A stretch of DNA of 64,000 nucleotides from Tenrec ecaudatus (lineage: Eukaryota; Chordata; Mammalia; Afrosoricida; Tenrecidae): NCBI RefSeq assembly GCF_050624435.1, contig NC_134541.1:103722805-103786804 (forward strand). Reading direction: 5' to 3'. Numbering within the stretch: position 1 is the first letter of the stretch; every line of letters begins with the position of its first letter. Positions 44,425-57,898 of this stretch are shown here, piece after piece. The notes below the pieces were generated by a model that was given only the letters and a program-made list of their open reading frames with translations, had not been told where the DNA came from and ran no database searches. Both the position numbers and the translations under genes were made by a program.

Positions 44425-44640
44425 TCTTGGTGGTGGAGTGGACAACAAGCTGGGCTGTTCATAACAAGGTTGGCAGTTCAAGACCTCCAGCAAGTTTCTA
44501 GGAGACAGATGAGTCTTTTTACTCCTGTAAAGAGTTACAAGTCTTGGAAACCCACGGGGCAGTCCCACCCTGTCCTCTAGGGTTGGTATTGTCCTTGAGT
44601 TGGTATTGACTTGCTGGCAGTGAGTGTATTTGGGGGTTTT
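44425..44640 (+). mobile_element. AfroSINE
   Basis: Sense copy with an uninterrupted central site CTCCTGTAAAGAGTTACAAG (44,522-44,541) and a tail TATTGACTTGCTGGCAGTGA. Confidence 0.8.
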
Positions 44641-45337
44641 CTATGAAGTTACTGGCCTTGGGGAAGTCGCTCAAGCTCTCAGCCTCAGCCTGTTCATCTG
44701 TAAAGTGGGTGTCACGTGCTAACGGTCTAATGGGGTAGTTGTGATATCTAGGTAGGGGGTCTCCCTGGTTCTGGACAGATGCTGAGTAGATGCCCACGGG
44801 TTGCTCAGCAGCCCCCTCTGGGGTGAGGATGGGGTAGGACAGTCTACCCACATCAAAGGCATTCCCGGGCACTGGGCAGGGGATTTGCTGAGTTCTGGGA
44901 GATCTGCAGCCCTTCAGCTCCACAGGGAAGATATGGTTAGACCCCCATAACAAAGGAGGGAGCCGAGGTGGGCAGTCAAAGACCTGAGAGTCAGACTCGG
45001 GGCTCCTTAGCTGCCCCATACTGGTAAGGAAAGTTGGGCTTTCGCCCTGGTACAAGGTAGCCTTCCTCCCTTTGGCTTCCTCTCCCTTTTAAAATTCCTC
45101 ACTCTCTTTACATCCACCCGGCGCCATTTCCACTCTCCATTAAGGCATGCCCTCACCCCACCACGCTGCCATTTGTGCGGTCCCTTCAAGGCTCTCGCAC
45201 CCATTCTCTCACCCTGCCTTCACGTCACCTCCTTCTGGGGTGGCTGGATCCCGGCACCCACATTTCACAGCCCCTTGGCGGGAGACTCTGGGTTCCCATT
45301 GGGTGTGTAGGATGAACAACCAGATGCTCCTCGCCCA

Positions 45338-45943
45338 CAACCAAACCCACTGCCATCAGCTGGTCTCTGTGAAGGGTTTCTGAGCCTGCACATCTTCATG
45401 CAAGCAGACAACTTCATCTCTCCACCACAGAGCAGCTGCCACTAGGGCTCCGTCCATCATGTCTCATCTGAAACTCAGCTCAGTCAATGCTGACTCCTAC
45501 TGATCTTATAGGACAGAGTAGAACTGCCCCAATGGGTTTCCCAGGCTATAACTCTTCAAGGCAGTAGAAAGCTCCTCCTCCTTTCTCTGGAGGAGCTGCT
45601 GGTGGTTTTGAACTGATGACCTTGTAGTAAGCAACCCAACACATAACCACTGTGGCACCAGGCCTGGCACATGCCTTCAAGAAGCAAAATAAGACAAAAC
45701 AAAACAAAACAAAACAAAACAAAAAACCCCAAACAACAGAACACAACCATTGCCACAGAGGCAGTTCTAACTCAGTCAACCCTCAGGACAGAGTTCAGCC
45801 GCTACACAGGGTTTGCAAGGTTGTAAACCTGTGCAGACTTTGATTGCCGGGTCTTTTCCTGTGGACCGGGTGGTAGGTTTGAACCGCCGGCCCTTTGGCT
45901 GGCAGCTGAGCACTTTAACTACTGTGCCTGCGGAGCTCCTTAG
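45338..45943 (-). mobile_element. Three AfroSINE copies around an (AAAAC)n tract
   Basis: 45,338-45,452 is an internally deleted antisense copy, 45,466-45,664 a full antisense copy, and about 45,728-45,943 a diverged one. (AAAAC)n at 45,687-45,724 is the A-rich tail of the last. Confidence 0.75.
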
Positions 45944-46849
45944 CTCTATGGCTGTAATTGGATTCTGCTCAGACTCCTTCAGGCTTGATCATCCTTTTCA
46001 GTTGACTGATGAGTGAACATAGTAGCTGGTATTGGAGCTGCTGCCTCTTGCCCAGATCCTCTGAAAACAGGCCTTTCTGTTCTTCAAGTCACGGGGCAGA
46101 AAAATAAAATTACCTAAACCTACACAATGTATCCAACAGCCTCATATGCATATGAAAGCTGGACAGCCCATAAAGACTTCCTCCTTGGGCTGCTTGGCTG
46201 GCCTTATCAAACTCGACCTCTCTGAGGCCTCCCTGAAGTGGACGGTCAGGACGACGCTGACGACAGTGCACACGGAGCTCATTGCGATAGAGTTGAGAGT
46301 GAAGACATCTGGGGTGATCGTCTTGGGAAAGATCAGTTGATGAGAGGTCTCCAAAAGGTCACAGGAGAATGGAATGAGCAGATAGTGGAATTTTTACAGA
46401 CCTTTCAGAAGCCCCCATTGTATGTGTGCATGTGTCTGCACATGAGGAGGCTTCAAAAGTTCATGAAGAATTTAACAGTATCTTTTAACTCTATTTTTTC
46501 ATGACCTTTTAAAAAGTCCTCTTGGGTGTGTATGTAATACACACATATGTTACACACATGTAATATAGGTAGTTATAGATTACAGCACTGGACAATTCAA
46601 CAATTTTTTCCCTGGACAATTCAGTGGCACTGATTATATTAATCATGTTGAACAACCATCGCCAGTAACCATTGTCAATCTTCCCATTATCCCAAACTCG
46701 TGGCTTCCCACACACTGATCTCCCATCCCTCCCTTTTGGGACAACCATGAAGCTGGATTATCTTTGGTCTCTATGCATCTGTCTATTCTAGATATTGCAT
46801 AAGTGTAGGATCGTACACTACTTGCCTTTGTGAGACTACTGCTCAGCCT

Positions 46850-47515
46850 GGTGGCAGAGTGGGCTACGATTGGACTGGGGACCTCAAGGCCAGTGACTTG
46901 AACCTGCCACCCTCTCATCAGAGGAAAGTTGAGGCTGCTTGCTTCCCTATGGGTGGCTATGAGTTGGAATCGACTCACTGGGAGTAGGATGAGGATGGTG
47001 ATGAGGATGGGCATTTTTAAGGTCATGTATTTTGTAGCAGGGATTGGGACTCCATTTCTCTTTATTCTGAAAGATATTCCACAGTACTAGTATGTGTGTC
47101 AAGGAGCCCCGGCAGTGATGTGGTTACACGTGGGGCGGCGATCTACAAGGTCAGCAGTTTGAAACTACCAGCTGCTCCACAGTAGAAAGACGGGCTCTCT
47201 ACTCCTGTAAAGAGTTAGTGTCTATGAAAAACTTCCAGGGAGGAAGGTGGTTCTCCCCTGTCCTAGAGTGTCGCTATGAGTCTGCACTGACTGGATGGCA
47301 GTGAGAATTGAAAGCGAAATTGAAAGTGTGCTGTAAAGAACCCGGGTGGCACTGTTGGTTAAGCATCCGGTTACTAACAGCAAGGCTGATGGTTCAAACC
47401 CAGAAGCCCCTCTTAGGGGGAAAATGAAGCTGTCTGCCCCTGTAAAGATCGACAGTCTCAAAAGCCCTGTACTGAGTCTCTAGGAGTCGGAGTCGGAATC
47501 GGGTTTAGTGTTTTT
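46850..47515 (+). mobile_element. Three AfroSINE copies upstream of TMEM114
   Basis: Sense copies at about 46,850-46,990, 47,102-47,312 (AAGGAGCCCCGGCAGTGATG to GCACTGACTGGATGGCAGTG) and 47,337-47,515. The last ends about 45 bases before the GC-rich promoter region. Confidence 0.75.
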
Positions 47516-47559
47516 AGCATGTGGTGACCGCATTTCGTTGGGCGCTTTGGGCAGCTGAG

Positions 47560-48569
<1,010 letters not shown>

Positions 48570-48847
48570 TAGGGAGGCTTCAGTCAAGAACGTCCCTTGC
48601 TCACCTGGGACCTGTTGCTTGGGGGGGAGGGCACCCCTCCCCTAAGCTCTCAAGATCTAAAGCCCAAAATAAGGTATGGGGCCAGTGACATCACTAGGGG
48701 ACAGTAGGGCTGAGTCTGAAGCAGTCGCAAGGAAGACACAGAATGACTGTAACATTTTTGTGCAGAGGGTCGGCAGAAAGAAAGACTTTGGGGGTGGGGG
48801 GTGTTACAACAAGAGAATATATTTCATTTTGTCGACAAAGAGAAATA

Positions 48848-49056
48848 CTGGGGCTGCTAACCACCGGGTCAGCAGTTTGAAATCAGCAGTCCCTCCATGG
48901 GGAAAAGATGAGGCTTTCTGCTCCCATAAAGAATTACAGACTTTAAAAAAAGAGAGAGAGAGGGTTATAGTCTTGGAAACCACAGGGACAGTTCTACCCT
49001 GTCTTACAGGGTCGCTGTGAGTCGGAACCAGCTAGATAGTAGTGAGTTTGGGATTA
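48848..49056 (+). mobile_element. AfroSINE with a short A/GA-rich insert at its central site
   Basis: Sense copy in TMEM114 intron 1. At the site where other copies read TAAAGAGTTACAGTCTTGG, this one reads TTACAGACTT, about 21 bases of TAAAAAAAGAGAGAG type, then TTATAGTCTT: a near-duplication around an A-rich insert. Confidence 0.75.
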
Positions 49057-49599
49057 GTTGGGCTTGGTCAGAGCTGTCATAATTCCTGCATTACAATATC
49101 TTCACGCCCAGGTTTTTAGTGGCATATGCCGATTTTGTAAAAGGCTTATCAATAGCTTTGTAAAAATAATGAAGGTATTAAGTAAAGGAAAAGAAAAATA
49201 ATAAGATTTCTACTCAGAGTTACTAATAATGTAACTCATAATGTTGTGATCCAGTGTAGAAAGATTTTACCACGCCGTTTTGTCACTAGTGTACCTATGA
49301 TTCAAGAATTATTACATTTAAGTGGTTTTTGCATAAACACACTGCTTGGTAATGAATATTACTAAGACCTCTCCTGTGGGGTGAGGTGGGGGGCACCTGT
49401 CCTGGTGATGTCACTGTATCTGGGAGCATGGTGGCAGAGGACTGGGGCTTTAGATGTCCATCTGAGAGCTGCCCAGCTCTGCCCACAGCCGGAAACCCTC
49501 CCTCCATGCTGGAGCATCTCAAAGGGAAAGGGCGAAGGAGCGGGATAGGGGTCAGGCTGGCTCTCTGTGCCCCTCGCCACTGCTCTCTCCCTTGTCCAG

Positions 49600-49680
49600 C
49601 CCGGACCCCATGCACACCACTGATGAACCCCTTCTGGCAGGACAATGTGACGGTCAGCGACTCCAGCCGACAGCTGCTCA
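49600..49680 (+). CDS. TMEM114: TMEM114 coding exon 2
   Basis: 81 bases after the acceptor TTGTCCAG at 49,599 complete an alanine codon and encode RTPCTPLMNPF, then DNVTVSDSSRQLL. The exon ends with one base before the donor GTGAGT. It carries the second loop cysteine (C75) and the NVT glycosylation sequon. Entry and exit phases match exons 1 and 3. Confidence 0.94.
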
Positions 49681-50309
49681 GTGAGTCTGGGGACAGGGAA
49701 GGAGGAGGGGCACCCTGGGTCCTGATGCCTCTCCTCCACCTGCTGGAAGAAGTGGGTGGTGGTGTAGGGTGGTGGTTAAAGGCAGGAGGCAGGGCTTCCC
49801 TTTCCCACCTGTTTCCACCTGTGGCGTGCGTGGTGACTGGGAACCGGGCTCTCTAGTGGCAGGAAGTGGGGGCGGATGAGTATGAGCCAGGCCATGCCCC
49901 AGGAGTGCATGGGAGACAAAGGAGTGGGCACTTGGATTCCCAAGGGACAAGTAATGTGACAGGGGAGCGGGTGGGAGCCTGAGGAGGTGCCCAAGTGAGC
50001 GTGGGACTCACAGCTCCTGGGGAGATGGCAGAGGGCTGGTCAGGAAAGGCCTGTTCTGGGGTACTGTGCCCAAGTCACAAGTGGTGAGCAGGGTTCCCAG
50101 CATGTGCAGGCTCACGTCACTCTATTGCGTGTCGTAGATACTGCATCCTCCCTCTCCCCACATACATGTATATGGAAGGCTTGTGTTCCCCCGACCCCAT
50201 CAGAAGGCATCTCTTATCCCGTTTTCCCAACAGCATGTGCTTGCTCCGTGTCTCTCTGTTCCATGTTCACCACTATGCTATCACACTTCATAGACTGCAG
50301 GCTGGTGTC

Positions 50310-50514
50310 AACAAACAAACAAACAAACAAACAGAAAACACTCCCATTGAGTCAACTCTGACTCATAGCGACCCCACAGGACAGGGTAGAACTCTCCCCT
50401 GTGGGTTTCCAAGATTGTAACCCTTTACCAGCTTTCTCCCATGGAGCGACTGATAGTTTTGAACTGCTGACTTTGTGGTTAGCAGCCCAGTGTGTAACCA
50501 CTACACCACCACTT
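50310..50514 (-). mobile_element. AfroSINE with (AAAC)n tail
   Basis: (CAAA)n at 50,310-50,334 is the antisense tail, followed by CCATTGAGTCAACTCTGACT, TTTCTCCCATGGAGCGACTG and GTAACCACTACACCACC. It lies in TMEM114 intron 2. Confidence 0.85.
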
Positions 50515-51392
50515 CTTTATGCATGGAGAGATCAAATCATTCATCTGACTTGCCTTTTTTTTTTTTTTGCGGTGGTCAGAAACTGGATGCACTGTGTCAT
50601 TAGGAGGCAAAGGATACTTGTCTTCGCTCCAGGGTTGCTGGTGTCTCTGGTGTTCGGGATTCCCCAGTGTTGGGCGCCAGGTCTGGGACCCTGAGGAGGG
50701 TGAAGGGATGAAGAGTGAAAGTGAATGGGCTGTGAAAGGAGGGGAATGCATGCGATCACCTGTTTTTGCTAGACGTACCATGTGCAAGGCCCCAAGCTCA
50801 TTGTATCTGTGTGTATTTCTCATATCCGCCCCATGGAGCAGGTGTGCTTATACTTCGCCCCCCAGTAAGGAGACAGAGCCCCGGCGAGACACTGTAGAGA
50901 GACTGAGCTTTGAAGATCTTGCGATAGTAGGGATTGTGTTTGCACGATTCCGTGAGGCTTGGGCACGTGAATCTTAAATAAAGACAGCATAACCAGCCTG
51001 GCTTGACCCCCTTCAACTCCATCCTCCTCCTGACGCCTCCTTCTCCCACTCTCCAGGCCTTGGGCCCGTTCCTGGAGGAGGCTAAGTTTCCTCTTGCCAC
51101 AGGGCCTTTGCACATGCTTTTTCCTCCACTTGGACCCCCCCCCCTCACCCCCATCTCCCCACCTGTGTAGCTTGCTGAACTCCTGCTCTTGGTACAGCTG
51201 GGGTGGCTCTTTTTGGGGGTAAACCCTACTTCCCTCATTAGATTATGGGGTCCAGGAGGACAGGGGTCATATCCCTCTTGCCACTGTTTGTAACAACCAG
51301 CAGTGAGCCTGGCTTGGCACATTGTTTACCTTCAGCCAAGGACTGCCAAACAAGCGTGAGAAGGGGCACAAACCACATTATCCTATAATAAA

Positions 51393-51862
51393 CCAGCGCG
51401 CTGCCAGGCAGTCGATTCTGACTTGTAGAGATCCAATGGGACAGGAGAGTACCGCCCCGGGGAGTTCGGGAGGCTGCAACTCTCTATGGGAGTAGAAAGC
51501 CCTATCTTCCTCCCTAGGAGTGTCTGGTAGGTTCAAACTACTGATCTTGAAGTTAGCAGCCTAATACATATATCTACATCTCTAGGAATAATGTGTGTGT
51601 GTGCATGTGTGCATAAACAACCCAACTCACCGCCATCGAGTCCATTCTGACTGCCCCCGCGGACGGGGTGGAACTGCCCTGTGGGTTTCCGAGGCTGTCA
51701 GTCCTTACAGAAGCAGAGCCTCTACTTTCTTCTGCTTAGCAGCCCAGTGCTTAACTCACTGCGCCACCAGCTCCCAAACAGAACCTCCCTGCCATGAGTG
51801 GACCCTGACTCACAGTGACCCTACGTGTCTTGCTGGGTCCCTCTGGGACTCCAGAGCCTGGT
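51393..51862 (-). mobile_element. Three AfroSINE copies in TMEM114 intron 2
   Basis: Antisense copies at about 51,393-51,574, 51,614-51,776 (AACTCACCGCCATCGAGTCC to ACTGCGCCACCAGCTCCC) and a tail fragment at 51,783-51,862. Confidence 0.75.
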
Positions 51863-51997
51863 TTACACACCCATCAAAACGAGAGGTCAAACCCATGGGG
51901 GTGGGGGGGCGATGGGGAGTGGCCGGGATTCCACGAACCAACCTAAGAGCTGGAGCAGCAGACCTCATGCGGCACCTGGTTCAGGTTCCCTGGCCGC

Positions 51998-52075
51998 ACG
52001 ATGGTGAAGCCCTCAGCTGCGGACCAAGAGGTTGACAGTTCAAACCCATGCAGAGGCTCTGTGGGAAAACAGTCC
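51998..52075 (+). mobile_element. AfroSINE head fragment
   Basis: CGCACGATGGTGAAGCCCTC, ACCAAGAGGTTGACAGTTCA and AACCCATGCAGAGGC give a sense tRNA-derived head. Confidence 0.5.
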
Positions 52076-52135
52076 AGGACCCCTCCCTGGCCCAGTTCGA
52101 TGGGGTTCCTAGGAGCTGAAGAAACAGAGGAAGGC

Positions 52136-52305
52136 GACATTGAGACAAACCGACACAGTGCTGTCACCATAGGCCAGACATAGGAGCGGCTGTGAGGTTG
52201 GTGCGGGGCCCAGTAGTGTTTCATTGTGTTGTGCACAAGGTCTCTATGGGTCGAGCCTGACTCGATGGCACCTCACAGCAGCAGCAGCAGCAGCAACAAC
52301 AGTGG
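52136..52305 (+). mobile_element. RTE/BovB-type LINE 3' end with (CAG/CAA)n tail
   Basis: GAGGTTGGTGCGGGGCCCAG, TGTTGTGCACAAGGTCTCTA and GACTCGATGGCACCTCACAG lead into a CAGCAGCAGCAGCAACAACAG tail at about 52,278-52,303. Confidence 0.8.
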
Positions 52306-52423
52306 GCGTTGAAATTGCCTGGATGGAAAGAGTGATTGGACGTGAAAGTAGCAGACACACAGCAAACATCACTGCTTGTTACCACTACCCATCTCTTGTT
52401 AGTTGCTGTCACATCTGTGGAAG

Positions 52424-52586
52424 GCCCTTGGGTGATGCAAACCATCCGCTCTCAGCTGTGAAGGGGCAAGTCCTGGCATCTGCTCTGGGAAGATCAACAG
52501 TCAAGAGCACCCCATGGGGCAGCTCTACTCTGTTGCACACAGGGTCACCCTGATTCAGAATTGGACCCAAAGGCAAAGGGCCTCTT
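52424..52586 (+). mobile_element. Diverged AfroSINE
   Basis: GGTGATGCAAACCATCCGCT, GATCAACAGTCAAGAGCACC and CACCCTGATTCAGAATTGGA. Confidence 0.55.
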
Positions 52587-53147
52587 CCTGTCCAGTGCTG
52601 AGCTGATCCTCCCCGGGAGGCTGGGCACTGTGGGTAACCGGTTAACGGTTACCCGTTGCCATAGTGTGGCTGGCTTTGTTTTGAGGCCTGATCTTGCTGC
52701 AGTAGAGCTGGCTCCCAGCTTCTGAGAAGCAGCCCACTGTCCAGAATCCGCTCATTTGCTCCCCCGCTTCCCGAGGACCAGGACCAGGGCCAGCTCTGCC
52801 TCCCTGAGCCTCAGTGTCTTTGTGGGCCCCGTGATGACAGCTAGTGGCTGCCCACCCCTCCTCAGAAGACGCAAAGGGGGAGAGTATATTATGAAGCGCT
52901 CACTCAGCCCAGCTCAGACGACCAACTTCACGCTAAGCATTGGGTGCTATTAGGATCATTATTTTCCTGAGAAGAGGGCAGGCTGCCCCTTCAGACTGTG
53001 TGCCCGCTGCTGCCAACCACCCCAGAGCGACACCTCCCCTCCCCAGTCTCCTTATTCTCAAAACGAGGGTGAAGTCTGGCTCAAGCCGTCTCAGCAGTGA
53101 CGACACAGACTGTGTTCAAGGCCCGCTGTAGAGGCAGGAAAGAGCTC

Positions 53148-53338
53148 TGGAGGCTGTGCTGTTAACCTCAAGGTCGGCAGTTCAAAACCACCAGCTGCTC
53201 CATGGGGAAAAGATGAGGCTTTCTATTCCCATAAAGAGTTACAGGCTCGGAAACTCCCAGAGGCAACTCTACGCTGTCCTATAGAGTCGCTATGAGTCAG
53301 AATTGACTCGATGGCAGCGAGTTTGGGTTTTGGTTTGC
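53148..53338 (+). mobile_element. AfroSINE, close to consensus
   Basis: Sense copy with AACCTCAAGGTCGGCAGTTC, CCCATAAAGAGTTACAGGCT, AGTCGCTATGAGTCAGAATT and GGTTTTGGTTTG. It is a useful reference for the diverged copies. Confidence 0.9.
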
Positions 53339-54841
53339 AGAGAGGCTGGGCAGGCCTGCTGACAAGCTCTCCGAGTGGGGGCCTTGGTGGGGGCACCCAG
53401 CTGCGGCCTTCTCCCAGCAGACACCTCAGGCTCCTGAACGAGAGACCCCTCTGTCTCCCAGCGATTCCCACCAGGTGGCTGGGAGAAAGCGCTCTCAAGG
53501 AAATTCGTTCATGGGGCGCAAAACCCGCCTTCCTTGGGTGGTGTCTCCTCCCGACTCCATGCAGGGAGGGCACCGTGGGTGCTGGGCTCCCGGGCGAGCA
53601 CCTGTTGATGAGTGGGGTCATTCCATAAAGCCTTGTGTAGACACGAGAGCCATGGACAATGGGGATGACAGCGATTGTCCTGGTGGCCCGTGACAGCAAT
53701 GGGAAGGGGAGTCACTGGAAGGGGAAAAGGACCATCCCACCAAGAAGCCTAGGCCGGCTGGGGTCTTTCCCCGATGGGGTCTAAGCCCTCTCAGCCCAAC
53801 CACCTTGATAACTCACCCAATTCAGTCACCGAGACAGCTCACGGATCAGGCTGCACACCTTCCAGGTGGCCTGTCATTGGACCAGCCGGAGTCACATGCC
53901 AGGTCCTGAGCCAATCACCGTTGCCAAGGGATGGGGTATGCTAGTCATGTGCCCACTTCCAACAGGGGGTGGAGGTGGGGGTGAGCCCTGCCAGAGATGA
54001 GGGAGGGGAAGGCTGTTGACAGATGCCCACTGGAGGGGCACTGACACTAATGTGTGCACTGCTTCCCTGAGACCCCATCCCCACAAACAGCCTGTCCTGA
54101 GATGTGCCCCAATCTCAGAAGCGAAGCGCCGGGGACCAGGCACCACAAGGACAGGCTTCGCTCCTGTCCCTGCATCAGCCTTAGGCTTCTTGTATGTGAG
54201 ATGGGGGCAGCAGCGGCAGGCTGCCACCTCCTTCCATTACCCTGCACATGTAATAGCCTGAGAGATGGAGATGGACTGCGGTCGGGCAGCGTGCTCCCTG
54301 CCCACCGCGAGTGCGGTCCAGTGGTTGTGGGTGGCTGTCCAGTGGACTCTGACTCATGGCCCGTGTAGGGACTTTCCAGTCTTGCGCCACTGTCACCTAT
54401 CGCCCAGCTCGTGTCCACTGTTTGGGCCCCTGGGCACGCTTAGTCCCTTTCAACCAGCTCTGCATGGGACTGCAGTCTCTCGCCCTCCGTGAAGCTCTCA
54501 GTGGCTGAATTTGGGGAGCTGATCTCCAGGCCTTTTCTCTTAGTCTTAGTCTGGAAGCTCCCCTGGAACCCTTCCTCCCTCCTGCTATTTGGAATACCAG
54601 TGGCCTAGTTTCCAGCATCAGAGCCACATGGAAGGCACCACACACGCCAGACAGGTGGTGGGCAGTCTAGTTGGGGAGACAGATGGGAAGCAGATGGGCA
54701 ACTGAATACCTGAACACATGGCTTCTTTAGGTCCAAGGAAAGAAAAGGGGGCGGGTGGGGTGGGGTGGTTGGTGCTAAGGGCTGGGTGCCAGAGCCCCTG
54801 TGCCCGAGGGTGGGTGGGTGCCTCCAGTGGGCTATGCCATG

Positions 54842-55560
54842 GTTGTTGTGAGGTGTGGTGCAGTCAGTTCTGACCCAGAGCGACCCCGTGCACGGCAGAA
54901 CAAAACACTGCCCAGCCCTGCGTCCTCCTCACCGTGGCCCCTGTGCCCGAGGCTGTTGTTGGCAGCCCCGGCGGTGCCAACTCATCTCCTTGAGGACCTT
55001 CCTCTTGTTGGATGCCCCTCTGCTTTACCAAGCACGCTCCTTCTCCAGGGACCGGCCTCTCCCGACATGTCCAAAGTATGTAAGACGTCTCGCCATCCTT
55101 GCCTCTAAGGAGTGCTCTGGCTGTCACGTCTTCCAGACAGATCTGTTTGTTCTTTGGCAGTCTGTGGTACTTCCAGTATTCTTCACCAGCACCACAAATC
55201 AAATGCATCGATTCTTCTTTGGTCCAACTTTCATGGATATGAGGTGATTGAAAACCCCCTCGGGTCAGACGCACCTTAGTCCTCAAAGTAACATCCTTGC
55301 TTTTCGGCACTCTAAAGAGGTCTTGCGCAGCAGACGGACCTCATGCAACGTGTCTTCAGAACTCCTGACTGCTGGTTCCACTGCTGCTTCCACGAGCACT
55401 GACTGGATCCAAGCGAGGAGATCCCTGACAATTTCGATTTCATCTCTGTTGATCATGATGTTACGTAGTGGTCCGGTTGTGAGGATTTTGGTCTTCCTTA
55501 CACTGAGTGGTAGTGCCGACTGAACGCCGCAACCCTGGAATAGTATGTAGCCTGTCAAAA
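54842..55560 (-). mobile_element. RTE/BovB-type LINE, about 720 bp
   Basis: Minus-strand translation gives VRKTKILTTGPLRNIMINRD, IVRDLLAWIQ, PKSKDVTLRTKVRLT and LEDVTARALLRGKDGET. This runs RT thumb to C-terminus, with the antisense tail (GTCAGTTCTGACCCAGAGCG) at the left. Confidence 0.87.
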
Positions 55561-57734
55561 AGAACACACGAAGGCAGTTACACGTCCAAAGGCTGCTCTG
55601 AGCTCTGTACACATATAACTTCAGTCAGCTTTTTAATGGCCCCACCAGGCAGGCCTTGTCTTAGTCTCAGTTTGCAGATGAGGAACCAGAGAGGTTAAGT
55701 AAGTGCCCCACGGCTGCACAGAGGCCCACAGACCGGAGATTGGGTTCTAGGGAGTGTGGACCGGGGGGTGGGGGGGCTCCTCCCTCAAGCTGATGCTCCA
55801 CAGTCATTTCAGTATCTCGGGGCTGTACAGAGGCAGGAAGCCATGGTGACCAGAGGAGATCCAGAGCCCGTCCCCGCCTTTTTTGGGGGGTGGGCATTAC
55901 TCTGTCTTCTTCAGAGAGATGAGAAGGAACAGTGGCTGCAAAGCCCCCAAGGCGAGTGGGGTGGGCCGGACCCACAGGCTTTCTGGACTAGTAGGAGAGC
56001 CACATTCAGGGGGCAGTGCCCACAGGCTTTCTGGACGCGCTCTGGTTCTTCTTGGCTTCTTGCTGCATATCTCTCCGAGGGGTCCCCGCGAAGGCTGACC
56101 AGGACCCCAGAGGCAAGCGGTCCTACACCTTGGCAGCAGTGACAGAGGCAGGCCAGTGGGCTGTGTGTCCCCCACTGTCCTGGAGAAGGCTGGGTGCACA
56201 CCCTCGATATCAGGCCCCAGCCCTCCAGGGCTGAGCTGTCTGCAGCGACTTGGAAAATTAAAAACCGCCCTCCCACCATGCCCGGTGCAAACAGAGAGTG
56301 TGGAGGTGACGGCATGGGAGTGGGTGGGGGGACAATACTAAAGAAGAGAAGCGATTGGGGACTTAATGGCTTCCTGGAAGAGGCTGCCTGGACCCTGATG
56401 TGGGGTGGGGATGGGGAGGACTTGGGGAGGCTGGCAGATTGTCAATGTGATTTATGCATGGTCAGGCTGCAGGCTGGGGGCTCAGGGGGAGGTGCCTTGG
56501 CTTCTGAGACTGAGGGCTGGGTTTCAGGCGACTTCTGCCAAAGACCACATTTTAAAGCCTAAACACCCCCCCCCCCAAATAAATAAAACCTAAACACCCA
56601 AACCAGAAAACAAACCAACAAAAACACCGCCCAAACTCCCACACAAAGGAGCTCACTAAAAAGCAATCTCCTTGGTATCTACCCGGAAGCAGCAGGAGGC
56701 TCCTCAAAGGGGCATTTCTTTGCAGCTGGAAAACAAGGCCCAACCCCCGGGCCCTGGGCAGCCTGCACATGGTCCAGAGCATCATCCAGCCCCTGCAAGG
56801 GTCTGTGAGCTGGACCAGAAGGCAGGCAGGAAGGAGAGGTGTGGAGTAGTGGGCCCCTTGGGAGACCCCCGTGGTGCCGATGGGTAGGGTGCTTGGCTGC
56901 TGAGGGAGAGACTGGCGGCCAGAGTCCACCCAGGGAACCCCAGAGGGGAGGCCTGGTGACCCGCTTCTGAGAAAGCAGCCCACAGAGCCCAGCCCTCCTC
57001 TGACCCACAGCCAGACAGTAACTGGGACTGCCCCCATCCCCCAAGTAGATGTTTACTCCTGATCAACCCTCCCTCTGGGTGGCTGTGGCACTTCAAGGTG
57101 TTGCCGGGCCTCCTGGCAGTGAGAGAACCATGCACACTTAGAGTCAGTGCTCCCTGGCCTCTGCCAGGCGGGCCCGGTGGACAGACGAGGAAACGGAGGC
57201 TGGAGAGACAGCGGCGGGGCTCAGCGTGCAGGATCACGCTTCTTCCAGGTGACCACGGCTCAGATGAAGATGCAGTGTCTCCCCGCCCCCCCCCCCCCCC
57301 GCCTCCTCCCCAAGTATATCTGAATAGACACCTGGGTCTTCCTCAGTCGGCAGATTTACTGGAAAGAATATCTCCCTCTCGCGGGTGAGAAGTGTGGATC
57401 TTTCTGGGACCTCCCCCCGTTTCCAGATCTCCCCAAACAAAGAGGAGCGCACGTCCTTCGCGGAAGGATGGACGTCTCCCCCGACTCTCCTTCAAAGCCG
57501 CTGCTCCTCCTTGGTGCCCTCGCAGGCCTGGGGGACGCTGCCTCCCCGGCGTGTGCTCTTTGAACAGCCCCTTAATGGACCGAGCTCGCGCATGCGGACA
57601 AGGCTCTCCTGGCCCCAACACGCAGGGACCCCTCCCCACCATCACGTTCTTCCTGATGCGCAGCCGGGCGCGCTTGAGGTCAAAAGCGCTCATAGCTGTC
57701 GTTTTTTTAGTTCGACTGTGTGCCATCCTGGAAT

Positions 57735-57898
57735 ACTGGTGGTGTCTTGGCTGTGTGCGATCTTCATGGTTGGTAGTTCGAAACCACCAACAGCTCCAGG
57801 GGAGAAAGACTGGACTTTCTCCATGTACCATTACAGTCTCAGAAATCCACAGGGCGCTGCTGTGAGTTTGTGTTGACTGATGGCAATGAGTTTTTAAG
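57735..57898 (+). mobile_element. AfroSINE
   Basis: Sense copy: CCTGGAATACTGGTGGTGTC, AGTTCGAAACCACCAACAGC and GTGTTGACTGATGGCAATGA. Confidence 0.72.

Noticed and set aside
46142..46354. Minus-strand frame with a hydrophobic segment, briefly considered as a receptor membrane exon
   Set aside because: There are no splice sites or matching neighbours, and the edge carries an RTE-like CATATGCATATGAAAGCTGGAC. It is probably repeat-derived.
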